From positions 1-64,000 of IMG/VR virus record IMGVR_UViG_3300032293_001439: 64,000 bases of DNA. The stretch is one strand, 5' to 3'. Origin of the DNA: a virus. The notes below the pieces were generated by a model, which had not been told where the DNA came from, did not search any database, and saw only the letters and a program-made list of their open reading frames with translations. How positions within the stretch are numbered: the first letter of the stretch is position 1; each line of letters begins with the position of its first letter. Of this stretch, positions 1-8,115 are shown piece after piece. The translations under genes were made by a program, and so were the position numbers.

Positions 1-849
1 GAAGACGATAAAGATATACAGATGGCATGTGCTATGGCTGTTCAAACGTTAGAAAGTGTGATAGATTATCAAGATTATCCAGTTCTTGCTGGAGAAAATT
101 TTACAAAAAATCGTAGATCGCTTGGTATAGGCATAACAAACTTTGCGGCTTATCTAGCAAAGAATAAATTAAAGTATGACGATGCAGACACGCTGAAGCT
201 AGTACATTCCACAATGGAAAAAGTTCAATGGAATTTACTAAATGAATCTTGCAAATTAGCAGAAAAACTTGGACCGTGCAATAAGTTCCAAGACACCAAG
301 TACGCACAAGGTTTGCTACCAATAGATTGGTACAAAAAAACAGTTGACGAACTGGTTAACCCAGAGTATACTATGGATTGGGAAGGTTTGAGAGAAAGAA
401 TAAAGACTCACGGGCTAAGACATTCTACCCTAACTGCTATTATGCCATGTGAGTCCTCTAGCGTCATCCAGAACAGCACAAACGGAATAGAACCTGTTAG
501 AAGCCTAGTTTCTTACAAGAAGGCTAAAAACGGCGTTCTCAAGCAGCTAGTACCAAATTACGGCTCTAGAAAAAACTACTATACCCTAGCTTGGGAAATG
601 AAGGATAATAAGGCCATACTGAATATTTGTGCGGTATTACAAAAATTCGTAGACATGAGCATTAGCGTAAATCTTTACTATAACTATGCTCATTATCCTG
701 ACGGCAATATACCCTTGAGCATCTTAATTAAAGATCAAATTTACGGGTATAAGTATGGTGTAAAGAACTTTTATTACTGCAATACTCCCGATGGTGACGG
801 TCAAACAGAAAAGTCTTCGGGTTGTGAATCTGGATCGTGTGCAATATGA
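1..849 (+). CDS. nrdA: Ribonucleoside-diphosphate reductase class Ia, alpha subunit (C-terminal part; 5' end off-window)
   Basis: This is the large subunit of aerobic ribonucleotide reductase, which makes dNDPs for phage DNA synthesis. The frame is open from base 1, so only about the last 280 residues are present. They match the C-terminal third of E. coli NrdA. Visible signatures are RRSLGIGITNFAAYLAK, KTHGLRHSTLTAIMP, the substrate-binding loop CESSSVIQNSTNGIEPVR, the radical-transfer tyrosine pair in VKNFYYCNT, and the C-terminal redox pair in GCESGSCAI that is reduced by thioredoxin or glutaredoxin. The catalytic cysteines homologous to E. coli C439/C462 would lie upstream of the window. 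The stop overlaps the nrdB start (ATGA), so the two subunits are probably translationally coupled. Confidence 0.96.
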   Translation, partial: EDDKDIQMACAMAVQTLESVIDYQDYPVLAGENFTKNRRSLGIGITNFAAYLAKNKLKYDDADTLKLVHSTMEKVQWNLLNESCKLAEKLGPCNKFQDTKYAQGLLPIDWYKKTVDELVNPEYTMDWEGLRERIKTHGLRHSTLTAIMPCESSSVIQNSTNGIEPVRSLVSYKKAKNGVLKQLVPNYGSRKNYYTLAWEMKDNKAILNICAVLQKFVDMSISVNLYYNYAHYPDGNIPLSILIKDQIYGYKYGVKNFYYCNTPDGDGQTEKSSGCESGSCAI

Positions 850-1925
850 AAACAATTTTGAATAAAAACAACGTTGATTATTTAGCCCAACCATTGTTCT
901 TGGGCGAAGATCTTTCTCTACAGAGATATGATAAATTCAAGTATCCTGTATTTTTTGATCTATATAAGAAGCAACTAGAATTCTTCTGGAGGCCGGAAGA
1001 AATAGAGCTTAAAAAAGATAGAAACGATTTCAAGAATGACGATATAATGTCAGCCAATGAGCGTTTCATCTTTACATCAAATCTAAAATACCAAACCATG
1101 ATGGATAGCGTCATTTGCCGTGGGGTTCCAACGCTTACTGAGTATGTTTCTAATCCAGAATTAGAAGCTTGCATGAATGTTTGGCAATTCTTTGAGCAAA
1201 TTCATAGCTATAGCTACACATACATCATTAAAAATGTATACAATAATCCTAGTGAAATTTTAGATAGCTGCTTAACAGACAAAGAAATTCTTAAAAGAGC
1301 TAATGTAGCTATCAAAGAATACAACGCTTTAAGAGAAATAGGAAATTCCGGCAAGCTAAAAGATATAAAAAAGCAGATATACCTAACTCTTGTAAGCGTC
1401 AATATTTTAGAGGCTGTTAGATTCTATGTATCATTTATATGTGCTTTTGCTTTTGCAGAAAACAAAAAAATGATAGGTAATGCTGACATTATTAAATTGA
1501 TTAAACGTGATGAGGCTTTACACCTTTATAACACTCAAGAAATTATTAAAATTCTTCGTAATAATCCAGACGAAGGCTTTACAAAAATAGCAGAAGAGTG
1601 TGAAGAAGAGGCTGTGTCTATGTTTGAGTCAGCGGCTAACGAAGAAAAGGCTTGGTCAGAATATTTATTCAAGGATGGATCTATTATAGGATTGAATGAA
1701 AAGGTTATGTCGCAATACATTGATTGGTTATGCATGAGCAGAAGAAAAACCATAGGTCTTCCATACGATAAAGGCTGCAAAAATCCAATATCGGGATGGA
1801 CCGATCCTTGGATGAATAGCGAGTCTGTGCAAGTTGCACCGCAAGAACATGAAATAACATCGTATAAAATTGGTGCTAGTAAAAATGATTTAGAAGAAAT
1901 AGACTTAGGGGGTTTAGATATATGA
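846..1925 (+). CDS. nrdB: Ribonucleoside-diphosphate reductase class Ia, beta (radical-generating) subunit
   Basis: This subunit holds the diiron-tyrosyl radical cofactor that starts catalysis in NrdA. All expected ligands are visible: D87 (MMDSV), E117 and H120 (FFEQIHS), E189 (VNILEAVRFY), and E223 and H226 (KRDEALHL). Y124 in HSYSYTYII aligns with the E. coli radical Tyr122. The C-terminal tail (VQVAPQEHEITSY, then an acidic end) matches the NrdA-docking tail. I chose the ATG at 846, which overlaps the nrdA stop as ATGA. A GTG at 837 would add only three residues. The 359-residue length is close to the usual size of about 375, and the enzyme should be functional. Confidence 0.96.
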   Translation: MKTILNKNNVDYLAQPLFLGEDLSLQRYDKFKYPVFFDLYKKQLEFFWRPEEIELKKDRNDFKNDDIMSANERFIFTSNLKYQTMMDSVICRGVPTLTEYVSNPELEACMNVWQFFEQIHSYSYTYIIKNVYNNPSEILDSCLTDKEILKRANVAIKEYNALREIGNSGKLKDIKKQIYLTLVSVNILEAVRFYVSFICAFAFAENKKMIGNADIIKLIKRDEALHLYNTQEIIKILRNNPDEGFTKIAEECEEEAVSMFESAANEEKAWSEYLFKDGSIIGLNEKVMSQYIDWLCMSRRKTIGLPYDKGCKNPISGWTDPWMNSESVQVAPQEHEITSYKIGASKNDLEEIDLGGLDI

Positions 1926-2371
1926 TTGTTGATGATTTTTTTGATTATGATATAATAAGGGTTCAACTTCTTGATTCTATGGCAAAAACTCCAACGAGAG
2001 CAAATACTAATGATGCTGGCTGGGATCTATATTCCGCCATCGACACCATAGTACCATCAAAACAACGCAAGACTGTCAGAACTGGGATAGCAATACAAAT
2101 GCCAGAACAATTTGCTGGTTTAATTTGGCCTAGATCGGGCCTATCTGTTAAACACGGCATAGATGTTTTAGCTGGAGTAGTGGATAGCGGTTATAGAGGA
2201 GAGATAATGGTGTGCTTATACAACACTTCGGAAGAAAATGTTAGTATATCTACCGGGGATAGAATCGCTCAGATTATATTCCAAGAGGTTCCTCGCGTAA
2301 CTATGGAGGTCCATGAAACGTTAGGTTCCTCGCAACGAGGAGATAAAGGCTTTGGTAGCTCTGGAATCTAA
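1922..2371 (+). CDS. dut: dUTP diphosphatase (trimeric dUTPase)
   Basis: This enzyme hydrolyses dUTP to dUMP and PPi. That keeps uracil out of phage DNA and feeds dTMP synthesis. All five motifs of the trimeric family are present: DAGWDL (31-36), PRSGLS (70-75), GVVDSGYRGEI (85-95), GDRIAQIIF (112-120) and RGDKGFGSSG (139-148). The last is the C-terminal arm that closes over the active site of a neighbouring subunit. At 149 residues it is full length. It starts within the nrdB stop (ATGA) and completes a three-gene dNTP-supply operon. No thymidylate synthase is visible nearby. Confidence 0.95.
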   Translation: MIVDDFFDYDIIRVQLLDSMAKTPTRANTNDAGWDLYSAIDTIVPSKQRKTVRTGIAIQMPEQFAGLIWPRSGLSVKHGIDVLAGVVDSGYRGEIMVCLYNTSEENVSISTGDRIAQIIFQEVPRVTMEVHETLGSSQRGDKGFGSSGI

Positions 2372-2391
2372 ATACCATTTTTCCAGTTAAT

Positions 2392-2415
2392 GTGTATAAT
2401 AGTATATAATATACT
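2392..2415. promoter_or_regulatory. AT-rich intergenic element with TATAAT and a perfect 7+1+7 inverted repeat (possible promoter/operator)
   Basis: The 52-nt gap between dut and the HNH gene contains GTGTATAAT (2392-2400), which includes a TATAAT -10-like hexamer. It is followed directly by AGTATAT-A-ATATACT (2401-2415), a perfect palindrome. No consensus -35 lies at the right distance. The palindrome has almost no GC and no T tract, so it is not a good terminator. It may be a promoter or operator for the downstream genes, or chance in AT-rich DNA. Confidence 0.3.
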
Positions 2416-2435
2416 AACACAGTATGGAGATGAAT

Positions 2436-3206
2436 ATGTTATCTAAAGTCACAATAAATGAAGAATTGACATTTGCAACATTTGGATATAATATTTCAGA
2501 TTTACCTAATGGATCTCACTCAAAGATTGTTGTAACATGCGATAACTGTCACACAAACGTTCATAGAGAACGAAGAAACGCAAATGCTAATCATAAATGT
2601 CCAATAATAGATGGAAATACAAAGAGATGTTATAAGTGTGAACAATGGAAAGACTTAAGTTTTTTCAATAAAAGTCGAAAAATGTCTGGAGGCGTTTCTA
2701 AGCTATGTAAAGAATGTTACAATAAAGAACAAGCTGTTATAAAATGTTCCAGATCCAGATCACTTAGATTTAAACATGCTATTGAAAATGGTGATATTGA
2801 GTTTTATATTAAAAGACGCATTGGCACAATTAAATCTAGAGCAGAAAAAAATGGTATAAATTTTGATCTAGATTCTGAATATCTAATCAATCTATGGAAT
2901 AGCCAAAGTGGGCGATGTTTTTATTCCAATATACCTATGAACAATTCTATGAAACAAGATGGATTTCAATCGTGGGATGGTCCGTCTTTGGACAGAATCG
3001 AACCGATAAATGGATATGTGAAGGGGAATGTTGTATGGTGTGCTTTCGGGATCAATTCCTTCAAACAGTCACTAAATTTACAGTCGTTTGAGGACGCAAT
3101 AAGATCTATAGACTGGTGGTATAAAAACAAAACCCCTCCGTATAATGGAGAACCATATGGCAATTCAACAGAGCGATTCGAACAACCCATATTCTCGCAA
3201 AAATAA
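2436..3206 (+). CDS. Free-standing HNH-type endonuclease with two zinc-finger modules
   Basis: This is probably a homing-type DNA endonuclease. The N-terminal part has CDNCHTNVHRERR (C35, C38) followed by C55. A second module has C65-x2-C68 and C91-x2-C94 (CYKCEQWKD, LCKECYN), as in many phage HNH proteins. The C-terminal third carries GRCFYSNIPM, then PSLDRIEPINGYVKGNVVW and INSFKQSL. This is a variant HNH fold with D-R in place of the usual second histidine cluster. I chose the ATG at 2436 because GGAG at 2426-2429 lies six bases upstream; ATGs at 2424 and 2430 lack such a site. The 3' end overlaps phoH by 50 bp, as expected for a mobile gene that settled against a neighbour. No intron boundary is visible. 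Confidence 0.78.
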   Translation: MLSKVTINEELTFATFGYNISDLPNGSHSKIVVTCDNCHTNVHRERRNANANHKCPIIDGNTKRCYKCEQWKDLSFFNKSRKMSGGVSKLCKECYNKEQAVIKCSRSRSLRFKHAIENGDIEFYIKRRIGTIKSRAEKNGINFDLDSEYLINLWNSQSGRCFYSNIPMNNSMKQDGFQSWDGPSLDRIEPINGYVKGNVVWCAFGINSFKQSLNLQSFEDAIRSIDWWYKNKTPPYNGEPYGNSTERFEQPIFSQK

Positions 3207-3846
3207 AAAGAAAAAAGTAAAAGAAAACAACGTATTAGTAGCCAAAACAGAAAATCAAAAAACCTATATTAGATCAATAATTGAGAATGATATTACGTTC
3301 TGTACAGGACCGTCTGGAACTGGCAAATCTTTTATAGTTGCTGGCATAGCTTCCGAACATTTGGAAAAAGATAAGATTGAGAGTATAATAGTAACGAGGC
3401 CACTTGTTTGCACCGGCAGAGACATCGGCTCTTTACCCGGAGAATTAAATGATAAGATAAAGCCATACCTCCAGCCAATGGAAGAAAATTTAAAGTATTT
3501 CCTTGGTAGAGATAAGTTTGGTTTATATTATAACACCAGAAGAATAAGATTTGAACCACTTGAAACAATGCGTGGGTCAACTTTTCATAATGCGTATATG
3601 ATATTGGATGAGGCTCAAAACTGTACATTTGAACAAATAAAAATGTTCTTAACAAGAATGGGCGAAAACTCCAAAGTAATTATCAATGGTGACACAAAGC
3701 AAACGGATCTCTATAGAGATAGCGGATTGTCTTATTGTCTTGAAAAATTAAATAATATCAATGGCGTTGGATTGTGCAAACTTGAATACAGTGATATTCA
3801 AAGAAATGGTATATTAGGAGCGATTTTACACGCGTTAGAGGAATAG
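3157..3846 (+). CDS. phoH: PhoH-like P-loop ATPase
   Basis: This cytoplasmic ATPase belongs to the PhoH family, which is common in phages of aquatic bacteria. Its role is unsettled; RNA-related and phosphate-stress roles have been proposed. It has Walker A GPSGTGKS (51-58), the family motif VTRPLVCTGRDIGSLPG (79-95), Walker B MILDEAQN (148-155), and VIINGDTKQTDL near the sensor region. The Lys/Arg-rich N-terminus (14-22) is typical of phage members. The start at 3157 is preceded by GGAGAA at good spacing. An ATG at 3145 would place that site inside the gene. At about 229 residues it is the short, single-domain form. Confidence 0.92.
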   Translation: MAIQQSDSNNPYSRKNKKKKVKENNVLVAKTENQKTYIRSIIENDITFCTGPSGTGKSFIVAGIASEHLEKDKIESIIVTRPLVCTGRDIGSLPGELNDKIKPYLQPMEENLKYFLGRDKFGLYYNTRRIRFEPLETMRGSTFHNAYMILDEAQNCTFEQIKMFLTRMGENSKVIINGDTKQTDLYRDSGLSYCLEKLNNINGVGLCKLEYSDIQRNGILGAILHALEE

Positions 3847-3847
3847 A

Positions 3848-4204
3848 ATGCCAACTTATGATTATAAGTGTGATAGTTGTGAAAATGAGCTAAACGATGT
3901 ATATCAGTCATTTAGCGAAGAAGCATTAACCAAATGCCCATCATGTAGTCAAGAGTCGCTCGTTAGAGTAATATATGGTGGGCTTGGAACATTTGTAAAA
4001 GAAGCCAAAACTATTGGACAATTGGCTGATAAAAACTGGAAGAATATGGGGCATTATAAAAGATCAGAAGTAGAAAGTGATATGAAACAAAAAGCACAAG
4101 ATTCAGAATCCCCATTATCATCTCTAGGTAAAGCATCACGCAAACAGATAAATAAAATGACCCCGGAACAAAAAAAGAAATACATCATTACTGGTGAAAC
4201 ATGA
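3848..4204 (+). CDS. FmdB-type zinc-ribbon protein
   Basis: The N-terminal 45 residues form a CxxC...CxxC zinc ribbon: MPTYDYKCDSCENE, then KCPSCSQESLVRVIYG. This is the FmdB/CxxC_CXXC_SSSS family pattern, and the MPTYDYKC start is diagnostic. The rest is charged and probably disordered, ending in a basic helix. Bacterial members are annotated as putative regulators, but the biochemical role is unknown. Its position in the early/middle operon suggests a regulatory or nucleic-acid-binding role, which is inference. Confidence 0.8.
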   Translation: MPTYDYKCDSCENELNDVYQSFSEEALTKCPSCSQESLVRVIYGGLGTFVKEAKTIGQLADKNWKNMGHYKRSEVESDMKQKAQDSESPLSSLGKASRKQINKMTPEQKKKYIITGET

Positions 4205-4539
4205 AATTTATAGACTCTCACGATCAAAAAATTACCAAAGAAACAACAGAAGCGTTTTTTAATATTCGCGGAGAAATGACAGATGGAAAACAAGAAAAAG
4301 TATATTCAAAGTCACTAAGTATAAACTTAGGTAATGGCAAAATTCAAAACAAGTACTTTGTTAGAATATTTAACAGTGTGCCACTAGATCCATTTGGCCC
4401 AGAAGCTGGTAGAGAAATTTGGAATAGAACAGAATTAAAACCAGTGTCAGGCACAACATTTGAGAACTATAACAATTATCTTTTAACCAGAAATAGAATA
4501 TTTTTGACTAAAACTAATAGGAGCTATATAGATGGCTAG
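4201..4539 (+). CDS. Conserved-looking small phage protein, function unknown
   Basis: This 112-residue soluble protein has no motif I recognise. It overlaps the previous stop by ATGA and the next start by 8 bp, so it sits inside a translationally coupled operon. The sequence has several short hydrophobic stretches suggestive of a beta-rich fold (KSLSINLGNG, KYFVRIFNSVPLDPFG). There is no signal peptide and no membrane segment. Confidence 0.72.
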   Translation: MKFIDSHDQKITKETTEAFFNIRGEMTDGKQEKVYSKSLSINLGNGKIQNKYFVRIFNSVPLDPFGPEAGREIWNRTELKPVSGTTFENYNNYLLTRNRIFLTKTNRSYIDG

Positions 4540-4840
4540 TAAAAGAGGACCGTTGAGTAAGGCTGAATTATTTTATGTTGCAGAACACGCAAAGACCGGA
4601 AAAGACATAGACGAAATCGCTTCCGATCTAGATAGACCAGTTAAGTCTATAGAAAAGTGTTACACAAAAGCACAAAAAGAAAATGCTCCAAAGCAATTAA
4701 CCGCTGGAGAACAATTTGCTAAACATAAAGGCTCTGTGGTTATGACAGAAAATGCATCAACACTAGGTGATGCCTCAAGAAAAGCAAGAGTTCCAGCAAG
4801 CAAACAAAATTGCGTAACAGTTGTAAGAAAAGAAGAATAA
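4532..4840 (+). CDS. Small basic protein with helix-turn-helix-like N-terminus (putative DNA-binding regulator)
   Basis: Residues 6-45 (GPLSKAELFYVAEHAKTGKD, then IDEIASDLDRPVKSIEKCY) look like a homeodomain/SANT-like or HTH module: helix, turn, then IAxxLxRPxxSIExxY as a recognition helix. The remaining part is basic and flexible. A strong AGGAG lies upstream of the ATG at 4532. A DNA-binding transcription or assembly role is inferred from the HTH-like pattern only. Confidence 0.68.
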   Translation: MASKRGPLSKAELFYVAEHAKTGKDIDEIASDLDRPVKSIEKCYTKAQKENAPKQLTAGEQFAKHKGSVVMTENASTLGDASRKARVPASKQNCVTVVRKEE

Positions 4841-5274
4841 TGTCGCTCATATCATCATACGAAGCATGGCTTCAAGAATATAGAAAAGACAAGTATAATA
4901 TTTGGATAAGAGCAATCTTATCTAATAACAACGAATACTATCTAACAACCTACAAGGATTGGTTCGAAATAAAAAATATTTGCGAATCTCAAAAATTGAA
5001 TGTTAACAAAATCGGTCTACAGTATAGGTCGCACTCTATAGAGGTTGACACGACCGATTGCGATGGTGTATACTTGGTTAAATCTCTTGTTGGGGTGATG
5101 GGAGAAAACACAAGACACAGCTTTACTATCGGTAAAATACATGGCGATAAGGTTAAGAAACAAATTTGGATTACTCCAGAATTAATTGAAGATTCTTCTA
5201 ATGAGGATGGTATAGAGGAATGTTTTGCTGAAGCGGTTATATATCACAATGACAAATCGACCAGAACTATTTAA
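4840..5274 (+). CDS. Small protein of unknown function
   Basis: This is a 144-residue protein. I start it at the ATG at 4840, which overlaps the previous stop as TAATG. The longer frame from 4810 lies within the upstream gene. It begins with an amphipathic helix (SSYEAWLQEYRKDKYNIW) and ends acidic. No motif identifies a function. The next gene overlaps it by 26 bp. Confidence 0.68.
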   Translation: MSLISSYEAWLQEYRKDKYNIWIRAILSNNNEYYLTTYKDWFEIKNICESQKLNVNKIGLQYRSHSIEVDTTDCDGVYLVKSLVGVMGENTRHSFTIGKIHGDKVKKQIWITPELIEDSSNEDGIEECFAEAVIYHNDKSTRTI

Positions 5275-5758
5275 TCAAAACTATCAAAAGCAATGGTCTG
5301 AAACACATAAGTATAAGCATATTCACACGGGTGAGTATTGTACATTTGAAGCTTATGTTGCAGAATTTATTGTGATAAGAAGATCAGAAAAGCTTAATCT
5401 AGGTAAGCCTTCGTACAAATTTTGGACAAAGGGCGATCCACTGCATTGGCTTTGGAAGAAACAATATGGTGCGGCTGTTCAATTAAAAAAGAAATACAGC
5501 GAAGAAGCTATTCTATCTGCCATCAAATCCAAAGATTTCGATAGTCTGCTAGTTATTGGAATCCAAAATGGTAGAGGCTATAAAGTTAATCCATTAGCAG
5601 AAAAAGTAATAGCAAAACACCAAAAGCTTATAGATGATAAGTCAAATAAAGTAGAGATAAATCTTGACGTTGAACAAGAAGTCAAGCATGTTGAAACAAG
5701 ATCGACTCAAGGGTATAATACAAAAAAGACATCGATGAACCAACTGAGGAAACTATGA
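5249..5758 (+). CDS. Basic protein of unknown function upstream of the recombinase
   Basis: This is a 169-residue Lys-rich protein. I start it at the ATG at 5249 (MTNRPELFNQNYQKQW). The N-terminal half is rich in aromatic residues (KFWTKGDPLHWLWKKQYG) and the C-terminal 40 residues look disordered. It overlaps recA/uvsX by ATGA, so it is probably co-translated with the recombinase. A replication or recombination accessory role is possible, but it rests on position alone. Confidence 0.68.
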   Translation: MTNRPELFNQNYQKQWSETHKYKHIHTGEYCTFEAYVAEFIVIRRSEKLNLGKPSYKFWTKGDPLHWLWKKQYGAAVQLKKKYSEEAILSAIKSKDFDSLLVIGIQNGRGYKVNPLAEKVIAKHQKLIDDKSNKVEINLDVEQEVKHVETRSTQGYNTKKTSMNQLRKL

Positions 5759-6858
5759 GTAAAGTAAAAAAGGTTGCAAAATTTTCGGAAGATAGCGTTA
5801 GTAGCTCTATTGTATCAAAATATGGCGATGTTGTGCGTAGCGGAACAGAAGTTTTAGCAAACATAAACAATCTAGAAGTGATTGGTATATCTCCAGCGTT
5901 GGATATAGCTCTTGGTGGCGGTCTTAGGGAGGGTTCTGTTGTTGTAATGACGGGCGACCCAAAGAGTGGAAAAACCACAACTGCCCTACACTTTGCTTCC
6001 AAGTGTCAACAAAAGAACAAGCGTGTTATTTATGTCAATACCGAAGGTAGACTATCTAAGCAAAACTTTGATGGCATTAAGGGTCTACAACCAGATAACA
6101 TATTGATTATTGAGTCTACCGATGAGCGTGTATTATCGGCAGAAGACTTTTTGAATATCATAGAATACTATATCAATAATGATCCCGGTTGTTTGATCAT
6201 AGCAGATTCTCTATCTAATATGGTTCCAGCATGTGAGTTAGAGGGCGAGGTTAGAACTGGTGTTCGTAATGCTCTACCAAGACTTCTCTCCATGTTTTTT
6301 AAGAGAATTAGTGGAACGTTGATGAAGAACAAGACTATTCTTATTTGTATTACGCACAATATTGCTAATACTGGCGGATCTCCATATGCTCCACAAAAAA
6401 TGGCCGATTGTGGAAACATGTTACAATATCAAGCTGGTACGAACATGATCATTACACACAGGGGAAAGTGGCAGATACCAAAAGATACGGGACAGCACGT
6501 TGGTCAAATAGCCAATTGGTCTATTAAAACATCTAACGCTGGCGGAAGACCAAACAGCACCGCAGAAGGATGGATAAGGTATGGAATTGGTGTTGATGAA
6601 GTTCAAGAGGTTATTCATATAGCTTGCGAATTTAGACTGATCAAATCCGCTGGAGCTTGGTATACTATACAATGTGCTGTAGATGAGCCTACTCATCCAG
6701 ATATTGCCAAGATGCTTGACGATAACAAGATAGGTAAGACTCCAGATGACATAGAAAGATTCTTTAAATTTCAAGGCGTAAACAACGTCGCTGACTTCTT
6801 AAATAGTAATCCAATTGTATCAGATTTTATCTACAAAAAGATAAGGGAGTTGCATTGA
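5755..6858 (+). CDS. uvsX: RecA/UvsX-type strand-exchange recombinase
   Basis: This ATP-dependent recombinase would form filaments on ssDNA for strand exchange and recombination-dependent replication. The core has LDIALGGGLREG (49-60), Walker A GDPKSGKT (67-74), YVNTEGRLS, and Walker B in LIIADSLSNMVP. It also has a glutamine-poor L1/L2 region and a C-terminal helical domain. At 367 residues it is close to T4 UvsX (391) and RecA (353). The NTEG motif and the overall pattern favour the phage RecA/UvsX group over bacterial RecA, so the symbol is given by function. The next gene starts inside its stop codon. Confidence 0.92.
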   Translation: MSKVKKVAKFSEDSVSSSIVSKYGDVVRSGTEVLANINNLEVIGISPALDIALGGGLREGSVVVMTGDPKSGKTTTALHFASKCQQKNKRVIYVNTEGRLSKQNFDGIKGLQPDNILIIESTDERVLSAEDFLNIIEYYINNDPGCLIIADSLSNMVPACELEGEVRTGVRNALPRLLSMFFKRISGTLMKNKTILICITHNIANTGGSPYAPQKMADCGNMLQYQAGTNMIITHRGKWQIPKDTGQHVGQIANWSIKTSNAGGRPNSTAEGWIRYGIGVDEVQEVIHIACEFRLIKSAGAWYTIQCAVDEPTHPDIAKMLDDNKIGKTPDDIERFFKFQGVNNVADFLNSNPIVSDFIYKKIRELH

Positions 6859-7277
6859 AAGTAACCGGAATCAATGGCAAAGAGTATGTATGGAATCTTT
6901 CTGGTTATGATGTATTCAATGACGATCAAAGAAAAAGATCAAAGTATCATATCAGAGCTAGAAATTTATTAAAGGAAATCTATAATAGTTATAGAATATT
7001 GGAAGAAGTTAAGCTTCCGGGAAGCACAGCATTAAACAGAAAATCCGTGTTGTATCTTGACTTTTACATCCCGTCCATTAGACTAGGAGTAGAAGTTCAT
7101 GGAGAACAGCACTATGAATATAATGCTTTTTTTCATAAGAGTAAAGCAGACTTCTTAAAGGGCAGAGCCAGAGATGACGATAAAATAGCTTGGTGTGAGT
7201 TGAATGAGATTGATCTTATAACCTTAAAATATTCAGAAAGTGATGATGAGTGGAGACAAAGAATTAAAAGCGTCTGA
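6855..7277 (+). CDS. Vsr/EDxHD-like PD-(D/E)XK nuclease
   Basis: This 140-residue putative DNA nuclease has the core strand pair YLDFYIPSIRLGVEVHGEQH, with candidate catalytic D69, E80, H82 and H86. A helix and an LITLKYSE strand follow. The pattern matches the Vsr/EDxHD branch of restriction-fold nucleases, although the exact substrate is unknown. The start is a TTG at 6855 that overlaps the uvsX stop and has GGGAG about seven bases upstream. Its place directly after uvsX suggests a role in DNA processing. A degenerate homing nuclease is the alternative. Confidence 0.72.
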   Translation: MKVTGINGKEYVWNLSGYDVFNDDQRKRSKYHIRARNLLKEIYNSYRILEEVKLPGSTALNRKSVLYLDFYIPSIRLGVEVHGEQHYEYNAFFHKSKADFLKGRARDDDKIAWCELNEIDLITLKYSESDDEWRQRIKSV

Positions 7278-7722
7278 GAAACTATCAGAACACCTAGAAG
7301 CAATCAATAACTACATAAATAGTAGCAATACCAAATTCTCATCATTTCGTGAGGAATATTTGCTGGTTTCCGATTTGTCATCCGATCAGCTTAAGAAATT
7401 AACCCAACAAGATTTGTTTGACGCTGCGTATCTAATGTATGGATATGCAACATATATTCAAGATGAAATCAATAAGAATAAGGTTGCTTTAAGCTGGTGT
7501 CATGACCAGATGGAAAAGCTTATTGTAAAACATACACAAGAATTTAATCAGTATACAAAACACGAATCTAAAAAACATATTTTGGCTCAATCTAATTCTT
7601 ACGCAGCATCTTTGGAAAATATGAGGGAAATAGCAGAAGCTAGGCTACAAGCACTAGATGGTAAAGTTTATGAACTAAAAAGAAAAGCTGACATTTTGCT
7701 AGAGAAAGGTAAGAGAACATGA
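7243..7722 (+). CDS. Coiled-coil protein between recombinase and helicase genes
   Basis: This protein of about 159 residues is almost entirely helical. Long charged heptad-like stretches run from residue 80 to the end (DEINKNKVALSWCHDQMEKL, EIAEARLQALDGKVYELKRK). ATGs at 7243 and 7246 are both possible starts; the site upstream is weak. A recombination mediator or helicase-loader role (T4 UvsY or gp59 position) would fit the location, but no specific motif supports it. Confidence 0.66.
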   Translation: MMSGDKELKASEKLSEHLEAINNYINSSNTKFSSFREEYLLVSDLSSDQLKKLTQQDLFDAAYLMYGYATYIQDEINKNKVALSWCHDQMEKLIVKHTQEFNQYTKHESKKHILAQSNSYAASLENMREIAEARLQALDGKVYELKRKADILLEKGKRT

Positions 7723-8114
7723 GTATGAAAGATTTTATCGACACCTTAAATGATAGCCAAAAAAAGGCTTTGTTAGAAGCACTTATGCAAAATGGCGAAA
7801 CAACATTAAAGGATATTCCAGAAGAAGTAAAACAAGAAACTAAAAATCAAATCACAGAAGATTTTAGGGTTAGTTCCATAAAAGGTAATAAAAACAATAA
7901 GAGGAGAGAACCGGTGAAGGCCAGAAAGAATGAGTGGGTTGACGAGGGCGAAGATAGACATATTGAAACAAAATATGGGGCTAGAACGCCACGAAGCAGA
8001 GAGCCAAACAAGAAGATGGATGTTGAATGTAGTGTGTGTGGAAGATCTTTTAAAACTGATCCCAAATATGTATATGGGGAATATCATCGTTGCAGTAGGT
8101 GCATAGGTCGATAA
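7719..8114 (+). CDS. Small protein with C-terminal zinc finger
   Basis: This is a 131-residue protein. A helical N-terminus (DFIDTLNDSQKKALLEAL) is followed by a basic disordered middle. It ends in a four-Cys zinc finger: CSVCGRSF, a hydrophobic/aromatic spacer, then HRCSRC. It starts inside the previous stop (ATGA) and ends two bases before the helicase. It may bind nucleic acid or a replisome partner. I do not recognise the family. Confidence 0.68.
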   Translation: MSMKDFIDTLNDSQKKALLEALMQNGETTLKDIPEEVKQETKNQITEDFRVSSIKGNKNNKRREPVKARKNEWVDEGEDRHIETKYGARTPRSREPNKKMDVECSVCGRSFKTDPKYVYGEYHRCSRCIGR

Positions 8115-8115
8115 T

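Noticed and set aside
2401-2415. Intrinsic terminator after dut
   Set aside because: The palindrome is almost entirely A/T with a one-base loop and has no following T tract, so it would not form a stable terminator.
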